Below the pieces are notes generated by a model. The model saw only the letters and a program-made list of their open reading frames with translations. It was not told the DNA's origin and made no database searches. From Acidobacteriota bacterium (GTDB taxonomy: Bacteria > Acidobacteriota > UBA6911), in assembly GCA_017860075.1 (NCBI GenBank), contig JAFNAH010000309.1, positions 1-6,152 on the forward strand: a stretch of DNA of 6,152 bases, written 5' to 3'. The translations under genes and the position numbers were made by a program. Positions 1-6,152 of this stretch are shown here, one piece after another. How positions within the stretch are numbered: the first letter of the stretch is position 1; every line of letters starts with the position of its first letter.

Positions 1-1869
1 ATGCTGGGAGCCGAGGGCTACACCGTGGAAACGGATTTCGCCGTCTCCGCGCCTGAACTGCTGACGGTTGCCGGCCTTCGGGATCTTCTCGATGAAGCGG
101 GCCGCGGCACCTTTGCGACCGCGATCTTCTGGGGTGCGAACCCGGCTTATTCCTTTCCGCATGCGGCCGCCTGGAAGGACGCCGTGGCGAGGATTCCGCT
201 GAGAGTGCGCATCGGCCTCTACGAAGACGAAACGGCGCTTGACTGCCGCTGGCGGCTTCCGGAACACCACTGGCTCGAGGCCTGGGGCGATTTCGAGCCC
301 GCCGCTGATCTGCTCTGTCTGCGCCAGCCGACGATGGGTGCACTTCACGACAGCCGGCAGGGCGAGGATGTTCTGTTGGCGTGTCTCCGCGCCCTTGGGA
401 GTGATGTTCCTCCTTCCTACTTCGAGTATCTGAAGGCGCGGTGGCGAAGAGATGTCTACCCTGCCGGGAGCCCCGTCCCTTTTGAGACCTACTGGGATGC
501 GGCGCTGCATGACGGCCTGGTGAGCCGCGATGCCCGCCCGCGCTCTCCGCGAGTCCTCCGCGTCGAGGCCCTCGGCGAAGCGATGAGCGCCGTGTCGGCC
601 GGCCCTTCCGGCGGCGGGCAGACAGATCTCGAGTTGGTGGTCCTGCCCGGGATGGCCGTTCATGACGGCCGCTATGCGAATAACGGCTGGCTCAACGAGC
701 TCCCGGATCCCGTAACCAAGGCGACGTGGGCAAATCCGCTCCTGATCTCCGTTTCCGATGCCATTCGGCTCGGGCTCGAGGACAATGATCTTGTCACCAT
801 AACCGCCGGCACCGCGTCCGCAGATGTTCCGGTCATCATTCAGCCGGGACAGGCACCCGGCGTGGCCGGCATCTCGCTCGGCATGGGGCGGCGAACCGGG
901 AACGTCGCTGCCGGCGTCGGCGTAAACGCCTATCCTCTGTTGGATGTCTCTTCCGCCTCCCCGAATCTATGCGGCGCCGTCAGGGTCACGAAGACCGGAC
1001 GCAAGCGCCCCGTCCCGCGCACGCAGGAGCATAGCCGTATGGAGGGTCGCGATCTCGCGCGCTCCTGGACCCTGGCCGAGTACGCGGGGAAGAGCGAAAG
1101 CAGCGAGCATGGACACGAGGCCATATCGCTCATCCCCTCGCGCGAATTCACAGGGCACAAATGGACGATGGCCGTAGACCTCTCCGCCTGCGTCGGCTGC
1201 AGTGCCTGTGTCATCGCCTGCCAGTCCGAAAACAACATACCGGTCGTCGGCCCGGAGCGAGTCCTGGTCGGAAGAGAGATGCACTGGATCCGGGTTGACC
1301 GCTACTACGAGGGGCACCCGTCGAACCCTTCCGTGATCCACCAGCCTCTCCCCTGCCAGCACTGCGACGACGCGCCCTGCGAGGTTGTTTGCCCCGTCAA
1401 CGCTACAACGCACAGTCCCGACGGGCTGAACCAGATGGCGTACAACCGCTGTGTGGGCACCCGTTATTGCTCGAACAACTGCCCGTTCAAGGTCCGGCGA
1501 TTCAACTTCTTCGACTACACGTCCTTCATCGAAGACCCGGCCCGGCTGGTCTTCAACCCCGAGGTCACGGTGCGGCCGCGCGGCGTGATGGAGAAGTGTT
1601 CCTTCTGCGTACAGCGCATCGAGGATGTAAGGCAGAGGGCGAAGGTCGAAAACCGGCCGGTCAGGGACGGCGAAGTAAAGCCGGCATGCGCAGTCGCCTG
1701 CCCGGCGGAGGCAATCACGTTCGGAGATGTGAACGACCCGCAGAGCAGGGTTTCAAAGATGTCGAAAATGGATCGGGGCTACCGCATGCTGACCGAGCTC
1801 GGGGTGAAGCCGTCGATCACTTACCTGGTGGACATTTCTAATCCCGTGACCGGAAAAGATAAGGCATGA
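1..1869 (+). CDS. actB: ActB, Alternative Complex III iron-sulfur subunit (5' end outside window)
   Basis: Periplasmic-side electron-transfer subunit of ACIII, taking electrons from quinol oxidised at ActC. Residues 1 to about 335 match the C-terminal part of the molybdopterin-oxidoreductase-like half (ActB1), with the family-typical stretches GLYEDETALDCRW, LEAWGDFEP and HDGRYANNGWLNELPDP. In characterised ACIII this half carries no Mo cofactor. From about residue 385 comes the ferredoxin-like half (ActB2) with four cysteine sets: C397/C400/C403/C407; C452/C455/C460/C464; C484/(T487)/C490/C494; C533/C536/C563/C567. Thr487 occupies a cysteine position, the expected signature of the single [3Fe-4S] cluster beside three [4Fe-4S]. 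ActB is usually about 1000 residues, so the ATG at base 1 is almost certainly an internal Met and the gene begins upstream. Its stop overlaps the actC start (ATGA). Identity is very secure; only the start is unknown. Confidence 0.96.
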   Translation: MLGAEGYTVETDFAVSAPELLTVAGLRDLLDEAGRGTFATAIFWGANPAYSFPHAAAWKDAVARIPLRVRIGLYEDETALDCRWRLPEHHWLEAWGDFEPAADLLCLRQPTMGALHDSRQGEDVLLACLRALGSDVPPSYFEYLKARWRRDVYPAGSPVPFETYWDAALHDGLVSRDARPRSPRVLRVEALGEAMSAVSAGPSGGGQTDLELVVLPGMAVHDGRYANNGWLNELPDPVTKATWANPLLISVSDAIRLGLEDNDLVTITAGTASADVPVIIQPGQAPGVAGISLGMGRRTGNVAAGVGVNAYPLLDVSSASPNLCGAVRVTKTGRKRPVPRTQEHSRMEGRDLARSWTLAEYAGKSESSEHGHEAISLIPSREFTGHKWTMAVDLSACVGCSACVIACQSENNIPVVGPERVLVGREMHWIRVDRYYEGHPSNPSVIHQPLPCQHCDDAPCEVVCPVNATTHSPDGLNQMAYNRCVGTRYCSNNCPFKVRRFNFFDYTSFIEDPARLVFNPEVTVRPRGVMEKCSFCVQRIEDVRQRAKVENRPVRDGEVKPACAVACPAEAITFGDVNDPQSRVSKMSKMDRGYRMLTELGVKPSITYLVDISNPVTGKDKA

Positions 1870-3272
1870 ATCTCGAAGCCGTCTCAGTCCCCGAAGAAGC
1901 ACTGCCGGCCGTCCTGAGGACGCCGCCGGTTCTGGAAGGTCCGGTCAGTCCCGGCAGTCTCGACGACCAGGTCCTTGCCCCTGTCGAACGCAAACCGCCG
2001 GCCGCCTGGTTCATTGCCATTACCTGTACCTCAATCCTCATGCTCCTGGGGCTGGCCCTCATGGGGTACACGGTCGCTACAGGCATCGGCGTATGGGGAA
2101 ACAATATTCCAGTAGCCTGGGCTTTTGACATCATCAACTTCGTTTTCTGGATCGGGATCGGCCATGCAGGTACGTTGATTTCTGCCATCCTTCTCCTCTT
2201 TCGAGCTCGATGGAGAAATTCGATCTCCAGGTTTGCCGAGGCGATGACGATTTTCGCGGTGATAGTTGCGGGCATATTCCCGGCCCTTCACGTGGGGAGG
2301 CCATGGCTGGCTTTCTGGCTCTTCCCTTATCCAAACCAGAGGGCGATCTGGCCGAATTTCCGTTCTCCCCTCATGTGGGATGTTTTTGCCGTCAGCACCT
2401 ACTTCAGCGTTTCGCTTCTGTTCTGGTACCTGGGCCTCATGCCCGATTTCGCCTCGCTGAGGGATCGGACAAAGGGCAGGATCCGCAAGTTTTTCTACGC
2501 GGTACTGGCCGCGGGCTGGCGGGGATCTGCGTCACACTGGCGGCACTTCGAGAAAGCTTACCTGATCATCGCCGGGATCGCCACGGGGCTGGTTTTGTCG
2601 GTGCACAGCGTGGTCTCGTTTGATTTTGCCGTGGCGCTGGTCCCCGGCTGGCACATGACGATCTTCCCTCCCTATTTCGTGACCGGCGCGATCTTCGCCG
2701 GCTTCGCAATGGTAGTGATGGCCATGGTCGTCGTGCGCGAGACGATGAACCTCAAGAACCTCATCACCATGTACCACCTGGATGTGATGAACAAGATCAT
2801 CCTGACCTGCTCGTGCCTCATGGCCTACGCATACATGATGGAGGGATGGACGGCCTGGTACAGCATGAACGAGTACATTCACCACACCTTCTGGGAATAC
2901 ATCGCGGGCACTTACGGGTGGGCCGGCTGGCTGACGATCACCTGCAACACGATTATACCCCAGTTGTTCTGGGTGCGCCGATTCCGGCGCAGCTACCCGG
3001 CGATGCTCGTCGTCGCAGCTGCTGTGACCGTGGGCATGTGGTTCGAGCGCTTCGTGATCATCGTGAGTTCTCTCCATCAGGATTTCATGCCGTCCGCATG
3101 GCAGGTCTACAAGCCGACCCTCGTGGACCTCGGCATCCTCTTGGGATCGTTCGGTTTGTTTTTTACGCTGGTTCTGCTGTTCGCACGGGTGCTCCCGGTG
3201 ATCGCGACGACTGAAATGAAGGCTGTTCTACCGGGGGGCCAGCCCCGGCACGGCGGAGGTTCGCATGAGTAA
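1866..3272 (+). CDS. actC: ActC, NrfD/PsrC-family quinol-binding membrane subunit of ACIII
   Basis: Integral membrane subunit thought to hold the (mena)quinol oxidation site next to the ActB clusters. The protein has 468 residues, normal for the family. A polar, proline-rich N-terminal tail of about 45 residues precedes roughly ten hydrophobic segments, in keeping with the NrfD/PsrC fold. Recognisable polar motifs within or beside helices are GHAG (residues 99-102, His100), LHVGRPW (141-147, His142 and Arg145), MWD (170-172, Asp172) and VHSVVSFDFA (246-255, His247 and Asp253). Comparable His/Asp residues in ACIII are implicated in quinol binding and proton transfer; assigning these particular ones is inference. 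The ATG overlaps the actB stop by 4 bp, implying translational coupling. Only a weak purine-rich stretch (GGAAAAGA, starting at 1852) precedes it. The C-terminus overlaps actD by 8 bp. No disruption is seen. Confidence 0.96.
   Translation: MNLEAVSVPEEALPAVLRTPPVLEGPVSPGSLDDQVLAPVERKPPAAWFIAITCTSILMLLGLALMGYTVATGIGVWGNNIPVAWAFDIINFVFWIGIGHAGTLISAILLLFRARWRNSISRFAEAMTIFAVIVAGIFPALHVGRPWLAFWLFPYPNQRAIWPNFRSPLMWDVFAVSTYFSVSLLFWYLGLMPDFASLRDRTKGRIRKFFYAVLAAGWRGSASHWRHFEKAYLIIAGIATGLVLSVHSVVSFDFAVALVPGWHMTIFPPYFVTGAIFAGFAMVVMAMVVVRETMNLKNLITMYHLDVMNKIILTCSCLMAYAYMMEGWTAWYSMNEYIHHTFWEYIAGTYGWAGWLTITCNTIIPQLFWVRRFRRSYPAMLVVAAAVTVGMWFERFVIIVSSLHQDFMPSAWQVYKPTLVDLGILLGSFGLFFTLVLLFARVLPVIATTEMKAVLPGGQPRHGGGSHE
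3255..3259 (+). promoter_or_regulatory. Ribosome-binding site for actD
   Basis: GGAGG lies inside the 3' end of actC, 5 bases before the ATG at 3265. It fixes the actD start even though the gene overlaps actC by 8 bp. Confidence 0.75.
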
Positions 3273-3699
3273 CCGGACCTTCTCAGTCCTGGGGCTCTTC
3301 GACAGCTCAAAGGAGCTGATGGATGCCATACCCGTCGTGAAGGCCAAGGTTTCGGGGCACCTGGATGCCTACACTCCCTACCCGATTCACGGTATCGAGC
3401 AGGCACTCGGCTTGAAAAGATCCCCGGTCGGGGGCATGGTCTTCATCATGGGCCTGATCGGGGCGATCTCGGCCATGGCGTTCGAACTGTGGACGCAAGG
3501 CGTCGACTACCCGGTGATCACCGCCGGCAAGCCGCTGTTCTCATGGGAAGCCTTCGTGCCCATCATGTTCGAGGTCACGGTCCTTTTCGCGTGCTTCACG
3601 TCGGGCCTGGGCATGCTGTTCCTCCTGAACCGCCTGCCGTTCTTCCGGCAGTCCTTTTCGCGTGCTTCACGTCGGGCCTGGGCATGCTGTTCCTCCTGA
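3265..3699 (+). pseudogene. actD: ActD, DUF3341 membrane subunit of ACIII, frameshifted and truncated by a 71-bp tandem duplication
   Basis: ActD is a small ACIII membrane subunit. Residues 1-128 are normal: an N-terminal soluble part with LGLFDSSKELMDAI and DAYTPYPIHGIEQALG (34-49), a first membrane helix at about 56-74, the loop WTQGVDYPVITAGKPLF, and a second helix at about 97-121 ending NRLPFFR. The frame then enters the second copy of the duplication out of register, adds about 16 unrelated residues ending SRRAWACCSS, and stops at TGA 3697-3699. Removing one 71-bp copy restores FFRHPMLRSK and runs on through the usual ActD C-terminal portion (FALAVEA, then AALREAGARTIEIL) straight into the ActE cytochrome as one 383-codon ORF (ActD about 1-185, cytochrome about 190-383). 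The ATG at 3265 is supported by GGAGG at 3255-3259 and the coupled overlap with actC. The gene is either truly broken or mis-assembled; identity is secure, functional state is not. Confidence 0.85.
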
Positions 3700-3721
3700 A
3701 CCGCCTGCCGTTCTTCCGGCA
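3580..3721 (+). repeat. Perfect 71-bp direct tandem duplication inside actD
   Basis: Bases 3580-3650 are repeated without a mismatch at 3651-3721, beginning GTCCTTTTCGCGTGCTTCAC and ending CTTCCGGCA. The flanking bases differ (3579 G versus 3650 A; 3651 G versus 3722 T), so the unit is exactly 71 bp with no extended junction homology. It covers most of the second ActD membrane helix and the following NRLPFFR stretch. Because 71 is not a multiple of three, the ActD frame moves into the frame of the downstream cytochrome. Absence of any divergence, even at third codon positions, implies a very recent event or an assembly error. Confidence 0.97.
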
Positions 3722-4487
3722 TCCCATGCTTCGGTCGAAATCGATGCCGCACGTAACCAGGGACAAGTTCGCGCTGGCGGTTGAGGCCGGGCCTGAGGGG
3801 CAGGTTCTCGATGTCGAACGGATCACGGCCGCGCTAAGAGAAGCCGGCGCTCGAACAATCGAGATCCTGGATCAACCTGCCGCCCTGGGCCCGATTTCGC
3901 CGCGGTTCCTGCTGAGGACGACGGTCGGAATCGGCGTTGTCTGCCTCGTCACCGGTTACCTGACATACTGGTCGATGAAACTCTTCCCGGTCACCATTCC
4001 TATGGTGCATATGCTGGACCAGCCGCGGCTCGATCCCCAGCGACAATACAGTTACTTCAAGGATGATTTCGGCATGCGTATGCCCGTAGCGGGGACTGTG
4101 GCGCGCGGCCACATGCCCTATACCATCAAGACCGAGGATGAGGCCTCCGTTCTCGCGAATCCACTGCCGCGGACCGAGAGCGTCTTGAAACAAGGCCGCC
4201 AGGGGTTCACGACCTACTGTTCGGCATGTCACGGCATCCTTGGTAACGGGGTATCAACGCTCACGGCTGCGTACGGTGCGAAACCGGCCAATCTTGTCGC
4301 CGACAACGTCCGGGAGTATCCCGACGGCAGGATTTATCATGTGATCGTGATGGGCAAGAACGCCATGCCTTCCTATGCTGCGGAACTGACAGAGGACGAA
4401 CGCTGGGCCGTGGTGCATCACGTCCGCGTCCTGCAGCGAGCCATGAATGCCAGGGACACCGATATCCCGAAGGAGATCCCGAGGTGA
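3684..4487 (+). CDS. actE: ActD C-terminus joined to ActE-type monohaem cytochrome c
   Basis: Monohaem c-type cytochrome of ACIII, expected to accept electrons from the ActA haems and pass them to an oxidase or soluble carrier on the periplasmic side. In this frame the ActD C-terminal soluble part (MLRSKSMPHV to about LDQPAALGP) is followed by one membrane helix (LLRTTVGIGVVCLVTGYLTY, about 3906-3965), then the ActE hallmarks HMLDQPRLDPQRQYSYF and MRMPVAGTVARG, the haem site CSACH (4218-4232) and the probable axial Met in NAMPSY (codon 4365-4367). The frame is open from 3489, but bases upstream of 3651 are out of frame relative to ActD and are not real coding sequence. The start is uncertain: ATG 3684 overlaps the truncated actD stop; ATG 3726 and ATG 3744 are alternatives and none has a clear ribosome-binding site. 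If the duplication is artefactual, this is simply the second half of an ActD-ActE fusion starting at 3265. No lipobox cysteine precedes MLDQPR. The 3' end overlaps actF (GTGA). Confidence 0.85.
   Translation: MLFLLNRLPFFRHPMLRSKSMPHVTRDKFALAVEAGPEGQVLDVERITAALREAGARTIEILDQPAALGPISPRFLLRTTVGIGVVCLVTGYLTYWSMKLFPVTIPMVHMLDQPRLDPQRQYSYFKDDFGMRMPVAGTVARGHMPYTIKTEDEASVLANPLPRTESVLKQGRQGFTTYCSACHGILGNGVSTLTAAYGAKPANLVADNVREYPDGRIYHVIVMGKNAMPSYAAELTEDERWAVVHHVRVLQRAMNARDTDIPKEIPR
4470..4475 (+). promoter_or_regulatory. Ribosome-binding site for actF
   Basis: AAGGAG lies 8 bases before GTG 4484, within the last codons of the actE frame. It is the main reason for accepting the GTG start rather than a later ATG. 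Confidence 0.75.
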
Positions 4488-5629
4488 ACGAAAGCGGCAC
4501 CAGGAAGACCCTCGTTGTCGGGGCAGTCGCAGGCCTCGCCGGTGTTATTGCGACGGGCTTCGTTGCCGGCTGGGAACGCTTTTGGGTCAATTGGATCCTG
4601 TGGTTCGTGTTCATCCTGACGATCGGGCTCGGGTGCCTTTTCATCGTGGCTCTCGAACACGTCGTGGGTGCCAGGTGGAGTGTCCCCCTGCGCCGCGTCC
4701 CCGAGCGCCTCTCCGGGTTGGTGATCCTGATGGTGCCCGCGGCGCTTCTGGCGTTGATCGCCTTACCGATTCTGTATCCCTGGACGAACGCCGAGGTCCT
4801 CCGGGACCCGGTTGTCGGGGGGAAAGCAGTCTGGCTGAATGTCCCCTTCTTTGTGATCCGCGTTTTGTTGTGCGCCGGCCTCTGGATTCTTGCCTACTTG
4901 CTTCTCGTACGCGGTTCGATCCGGCAGGACCAGGCGGGTGACCCCAGGTTCAATGTGCGTGCCCGCCGTTTCGCCCCTGTATTCATGATCATCTTCGGCA
5001 TCACGATCACGATCGTGGCCTTCGACTGGATCTCCAGCCTGGAGCCGGCCTGGTACAGCGACGTTTTTGGAGTTTACATATTTGCCGGCACCTTCCTCGC
5101 CGGGCTGGCAGCCACGACGCTGGCGGTTCTCTATCTTATGGCTCGCGGGAGACTCCCCGGGGTCACGCCGGATCATGTCTACAACCTGGGCGGATTCCTC
5201 TTCGCGTTCGTCGTTTTTTGGTCCTACATAGGCTTCGCGCAGTACCTGCTGATGTGGTACGCGAACATGCCGGAGGAGGTGTTCTGGTACAAGGAGCGCC
5301 TCCAGGGAATCTGGGGAGCCCTGGTGCTCGTGCTGGCCGTTGTTCATTTCTTCGTTCCGTTCCTCGTTCTGATCCCGAGGGAAGCGAAGAGTGAACCGAA
5401 GCGTCTCGTCTGGATAGCATCCGCCATGCTCGTCGCGCACTGGCTCGACTTGTACTGGATGATCTATCCCGTTCTCGGGAAGGGGGCGCTGTTCAGCTGG
5501 CCTGAGCTGTCCTTCGGGATCTTCTTCATCGCTTCGAGCTTCCTCTGGATCCGGCATGCCATGACCCGCGGGGCCGACATGCCTGTGGGTGATCCGTTCC
5601 TGCGGGAAGGCCTGGAGTTCCGCATATGA
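4484..5629 (+). CDS. actF: ActF, large polytopic membrane subunit of ACIII
   Basis: ActF is the second NrfD-related integral membrane subunit of ACIII, structurally similar to ActC but not thought to carry the main quinol site; a role in proton translocation has been proposed. The 381 residues are largely hydrophobic with about ten segments. Family-typical stretches are EHVVGARWSVPLRRVPERL (after the second helix), FDWISSLEPAWYSDVFGVYIFAG (Phe180-Asp181-Trp182 onward), FWSYIGFAQYLLMWYANMPEE (about 245-265), HFFVPFLVLIPR and HWLDLYWMIYP (His319, Asp322). The start is GTG at 4484, chosen because AAGGAG at 4470-4475 sits 8 bases upstream and it forms a GTGA overlap with the actE stop; the first residues (MNESGTRKT) lead directly into helix 1. 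The gene ends in an ATGA overlap with the following cytochrome gene. Length is ordinary for ActF and no damage is seen. Confidence 0.95.
   Translation: MNESGTRKTLVVGAVAGLAGVIATGFVAGWERFWVNWILWFVFILTIGLGCLFIVALEHVVGARWSVPLRRVPERLSGLVILMVPAALLALIALPILYPWTNAEVLRDPVVGGKAVWLNVPFFVIRVLLCAGLWILAYLLLVRGSIRQDQAGDPRFNVRARRFAPVFMIIFGITITIVAFDWISSLEPAWYSDVFGVYIFAGTFLAGLAATTLAVLYLMARGRLPGVTPDHVYNLGGFLFAFVVFWSYIGFAQYLLMWYANMPEEVFWYKERLQGIWGALVLVLAVVHFFVPFLVLIPREAKSEPKRLVWIASAMLVAHWLDLYWMIYPVLGKGALFSWPELSFGIFFIASSFLWIRHAMTRGADMPVGDPFLREGLEFRI
5614..5617 (+). promoter_or_regulatory. Ribosome-binding site for the terminal cytochrome c gene
   Basis: GGAG with an 8-base spacing before ATG 5626, inside the 3' end of actF. 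A second purine block, GGAAGG, lies at 5605-5610 but is too far away for ideal spacing. Confidence 0.6.
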
Positions 5630-6152
5630 TTGAGAAATACGTGGACGCGGAGGAACTCAAGCGACTTCTGTCCAGCCTGCTCGTGTTCGTGGGGGCGCTC
5701 GTGATCGCCGGCCTTTTTGCCATCATCGTGGCGCCGGGAATGCGCAACGCAAACAAGCCTGAGGCTCCCACCCCCATGAGTCCGGTAGGGGGGGAGCCGG
5801 GTTGGCTCGATCCGACGGCGTTTCCGCCCCAGAGAGGGAGGTTGATCCCGCCCGTCGATCCCGCGACCCTCATCGCAGCCTCGCCTGCCCTGACTGAGCG
5901 AGGAAAGACTCTTTATGGACGGGACTGCCTTCAGTGCCACGGCGCGTCGGGCAATGGCGACGGACCGGCCGCGTCGACGATGAATCCGCGGCCCCGCAAT
6001 TTCACTAGCCCCGACGGATGGACGAACGGCTACAACCTCCCGGCAATCTACAAGACATTGAGCGTGGGTGTCCCGGGAACGTCGATGGCACCGTTCGACT
6101 ACCTGACGAAGCGGGATCGCATGGCACTTGCCCATTACGTCCAATCCCTCGG
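5626..6152 (+). CDS. Membrane-anchored monohaem cytochrome c (3' end outside window)
   Basis: The ORF is open from ATG 5626 to the window edge (175 codons plus 2 bases). A short cytoplasmic N-terminus (MIEKYVDAEELKRLL) leads into one membrane helix at about residues 16-37, a Pro/Gly-rich linker (about 45-80), and a class I cytochrome c domain. That domain has the haem site CLQCH (101-105), GxSGNGDGPAA after it, NPRPRNF, and the probable axial Met154 in GTSMAPF. The final helix, RMALAHYVQSL, is at the edge, so the domain is nearly complete. Predicted topology places the haem in the periplasm. The ATGA overlap with actF and GGAG at 5614-5617 (8-base spacing) imply coupled expression with ACIII. 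It is distinct from ActE, which is already encoded upstream. Likely role, by inference: electron carrier from ACIII to a haem-copper oxidase, or an additional ACIII-associated cytochrome. It is not ActG on present evidence, and I give no gene symbol. Confidence 0.9.
   Translation, partial: MIEKYVDAEELKRLLSSLLVFVGALVIAGLFAIIVAPGMRNANKPEAPTPMSPVGGEPGWLDPTAFPPQRGRLIPPVDPATLIAASPALTERGKTLYGRDCLQCHGASGNGDGPAASTMNPRPRNFTSPDGWTNGYNLPAIYKTLSVGVPGTSMAPFDYLTKRDRMALAHYVQSL

Noticed and set aside
1..3. ATG at base 1 as the true actB start
   Set aside because: The sequence begins in the middle of the molybdopterin-like half; about a third or more of a normal ActB is missing upstream, so this is an internal Met at the window edge.
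2532..3077. 181-codon minus-strand open frame, very rich in His/Asp
   Set aside because: It is the antisense shadow of hydrophobic ActC codons, where His/Asp-rich composition is expected; no domain or ribosome-binding site.
3489..3683. N-terminal part (MDARRRLPGDHRR onward) of the cytochrome-frame ORF
   Set aside because: These codons are the out-of-frame reading of actD. The frame becomes meaningful only from the second duplication copy (3651 on), so this is not a real N-terminus.
3640..3700. Programmed ribosomal frameshift linking actD and actE frames
   Set aside because: A -1 shift would be needed, but I see no correctly phased slippery heptamer in the actD frame near the junction, and the product would contain a duplicated half-hairpin. 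A recent duplication or assembly error explains the shift more simply.
4447..4941. 164-codon + strand open frame bridging actE and actF
   Set aside because: It is out of frame with both, Arg/Pro-rich, and overlaps well-supported CDSs with a good GTG start for actF.
4763..5557. 264-codon open frame on the minus strand
   Set aside because: It lies wholly antisense to actF, and its translation is a low-complexity, charged shadow rich in Glu/Asp/Arg/Pro with no recognisable domain; the + strand frame is clearly ActF.
5786..5796. Run of seven G residues in the linker of the terminal cytochrome as a phase-variation or error tract
   Set aside because: The frame stays open and correct across it and into the haem domain, so there is no evidence of slippage here.
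5464..6144. 226-codon open frame on the minus strand
   Set aside because: It is antisense to the end of actF and to the terminal cytochrome c, both of which have strong motif support; the Arg-rich product looks like a GC-rich shadow.

Overview
The window is one strand-uniform, gap-free operon segment encoding most of Alternative Complex III (ACIII, Act). ACIII is a menaquinol:cytochrome c / high-potential acceptor oxidoreductase that replaces the bc1 complex in many bacteria. The DNA is GC-rich and all genes lie on the + strand. Phylum cannot be assigned from sequence alone. ACIII operons are known from Bacteroidota/Rhodothermota, Acidobacteriota, Gemmatimonadota, Planctomycetota, Myxococcota and related candidate phyla, and this looks like a high-GC member of that set.

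Layout. 1-1869: C-terminal 622 residues of ActB (end of the molybdopterin-oxidoreductase-like half plus the whole four-cluster Fe-S half); the 5' part and the pentahaem ActA lie outside the window. 1866-3272: ActC, NrfD/PsrC-type quinol-binding membrane subunit. 3265-4487: an ActD region (DUF3341, two membrane helices) followed by an ActE-type monohaem cytochrome c, interrupted by a perfect 71-bp direct tandem duplication (3580-3650 and 3651-3721) that shifts the frame. With one copy removed, ActD and ActE form a single 383-residue ORF, an ActD-ActE fusion. As written, ActD stops at 144 residues and the cytochrome lies in another frame. 4484-5629: ActF, the second large polytopic subunit (GTG start). 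5626-6152: a membrane-anchored monohaem cytochrome c that runs off the window.

Working model. Quinol is oxidised at ActC, electrons pass through the ActB clusters (three [4Fe-4S] and, by its ligand pattern, one [3Fe-4S]) and the haems of ActA (not in view) to the ActE cytochrome domain. From there they go to an oxidase, possibly through the extra cytochrome c after actF. Neighbouring genes overlap by 4 bp (B/C), 8 bp (C/D), 4 bp (E/F) and 4 bp (F/cyt c), so the cluster reads as a translationally coupled polycistron with no internal promoter or terminator visible. There is no gene-free stretch over 300 bp.

The most notable points are the frame-breaking duplication (very recent mutation or assembly error), the underlying ActD-ActE fusion with a membrane helix where some ActE proteins have a lipoprotein cysteine, and the coupled extra cytochrome. 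The complex itself is a known system; I see no evidence of a wholly new one.
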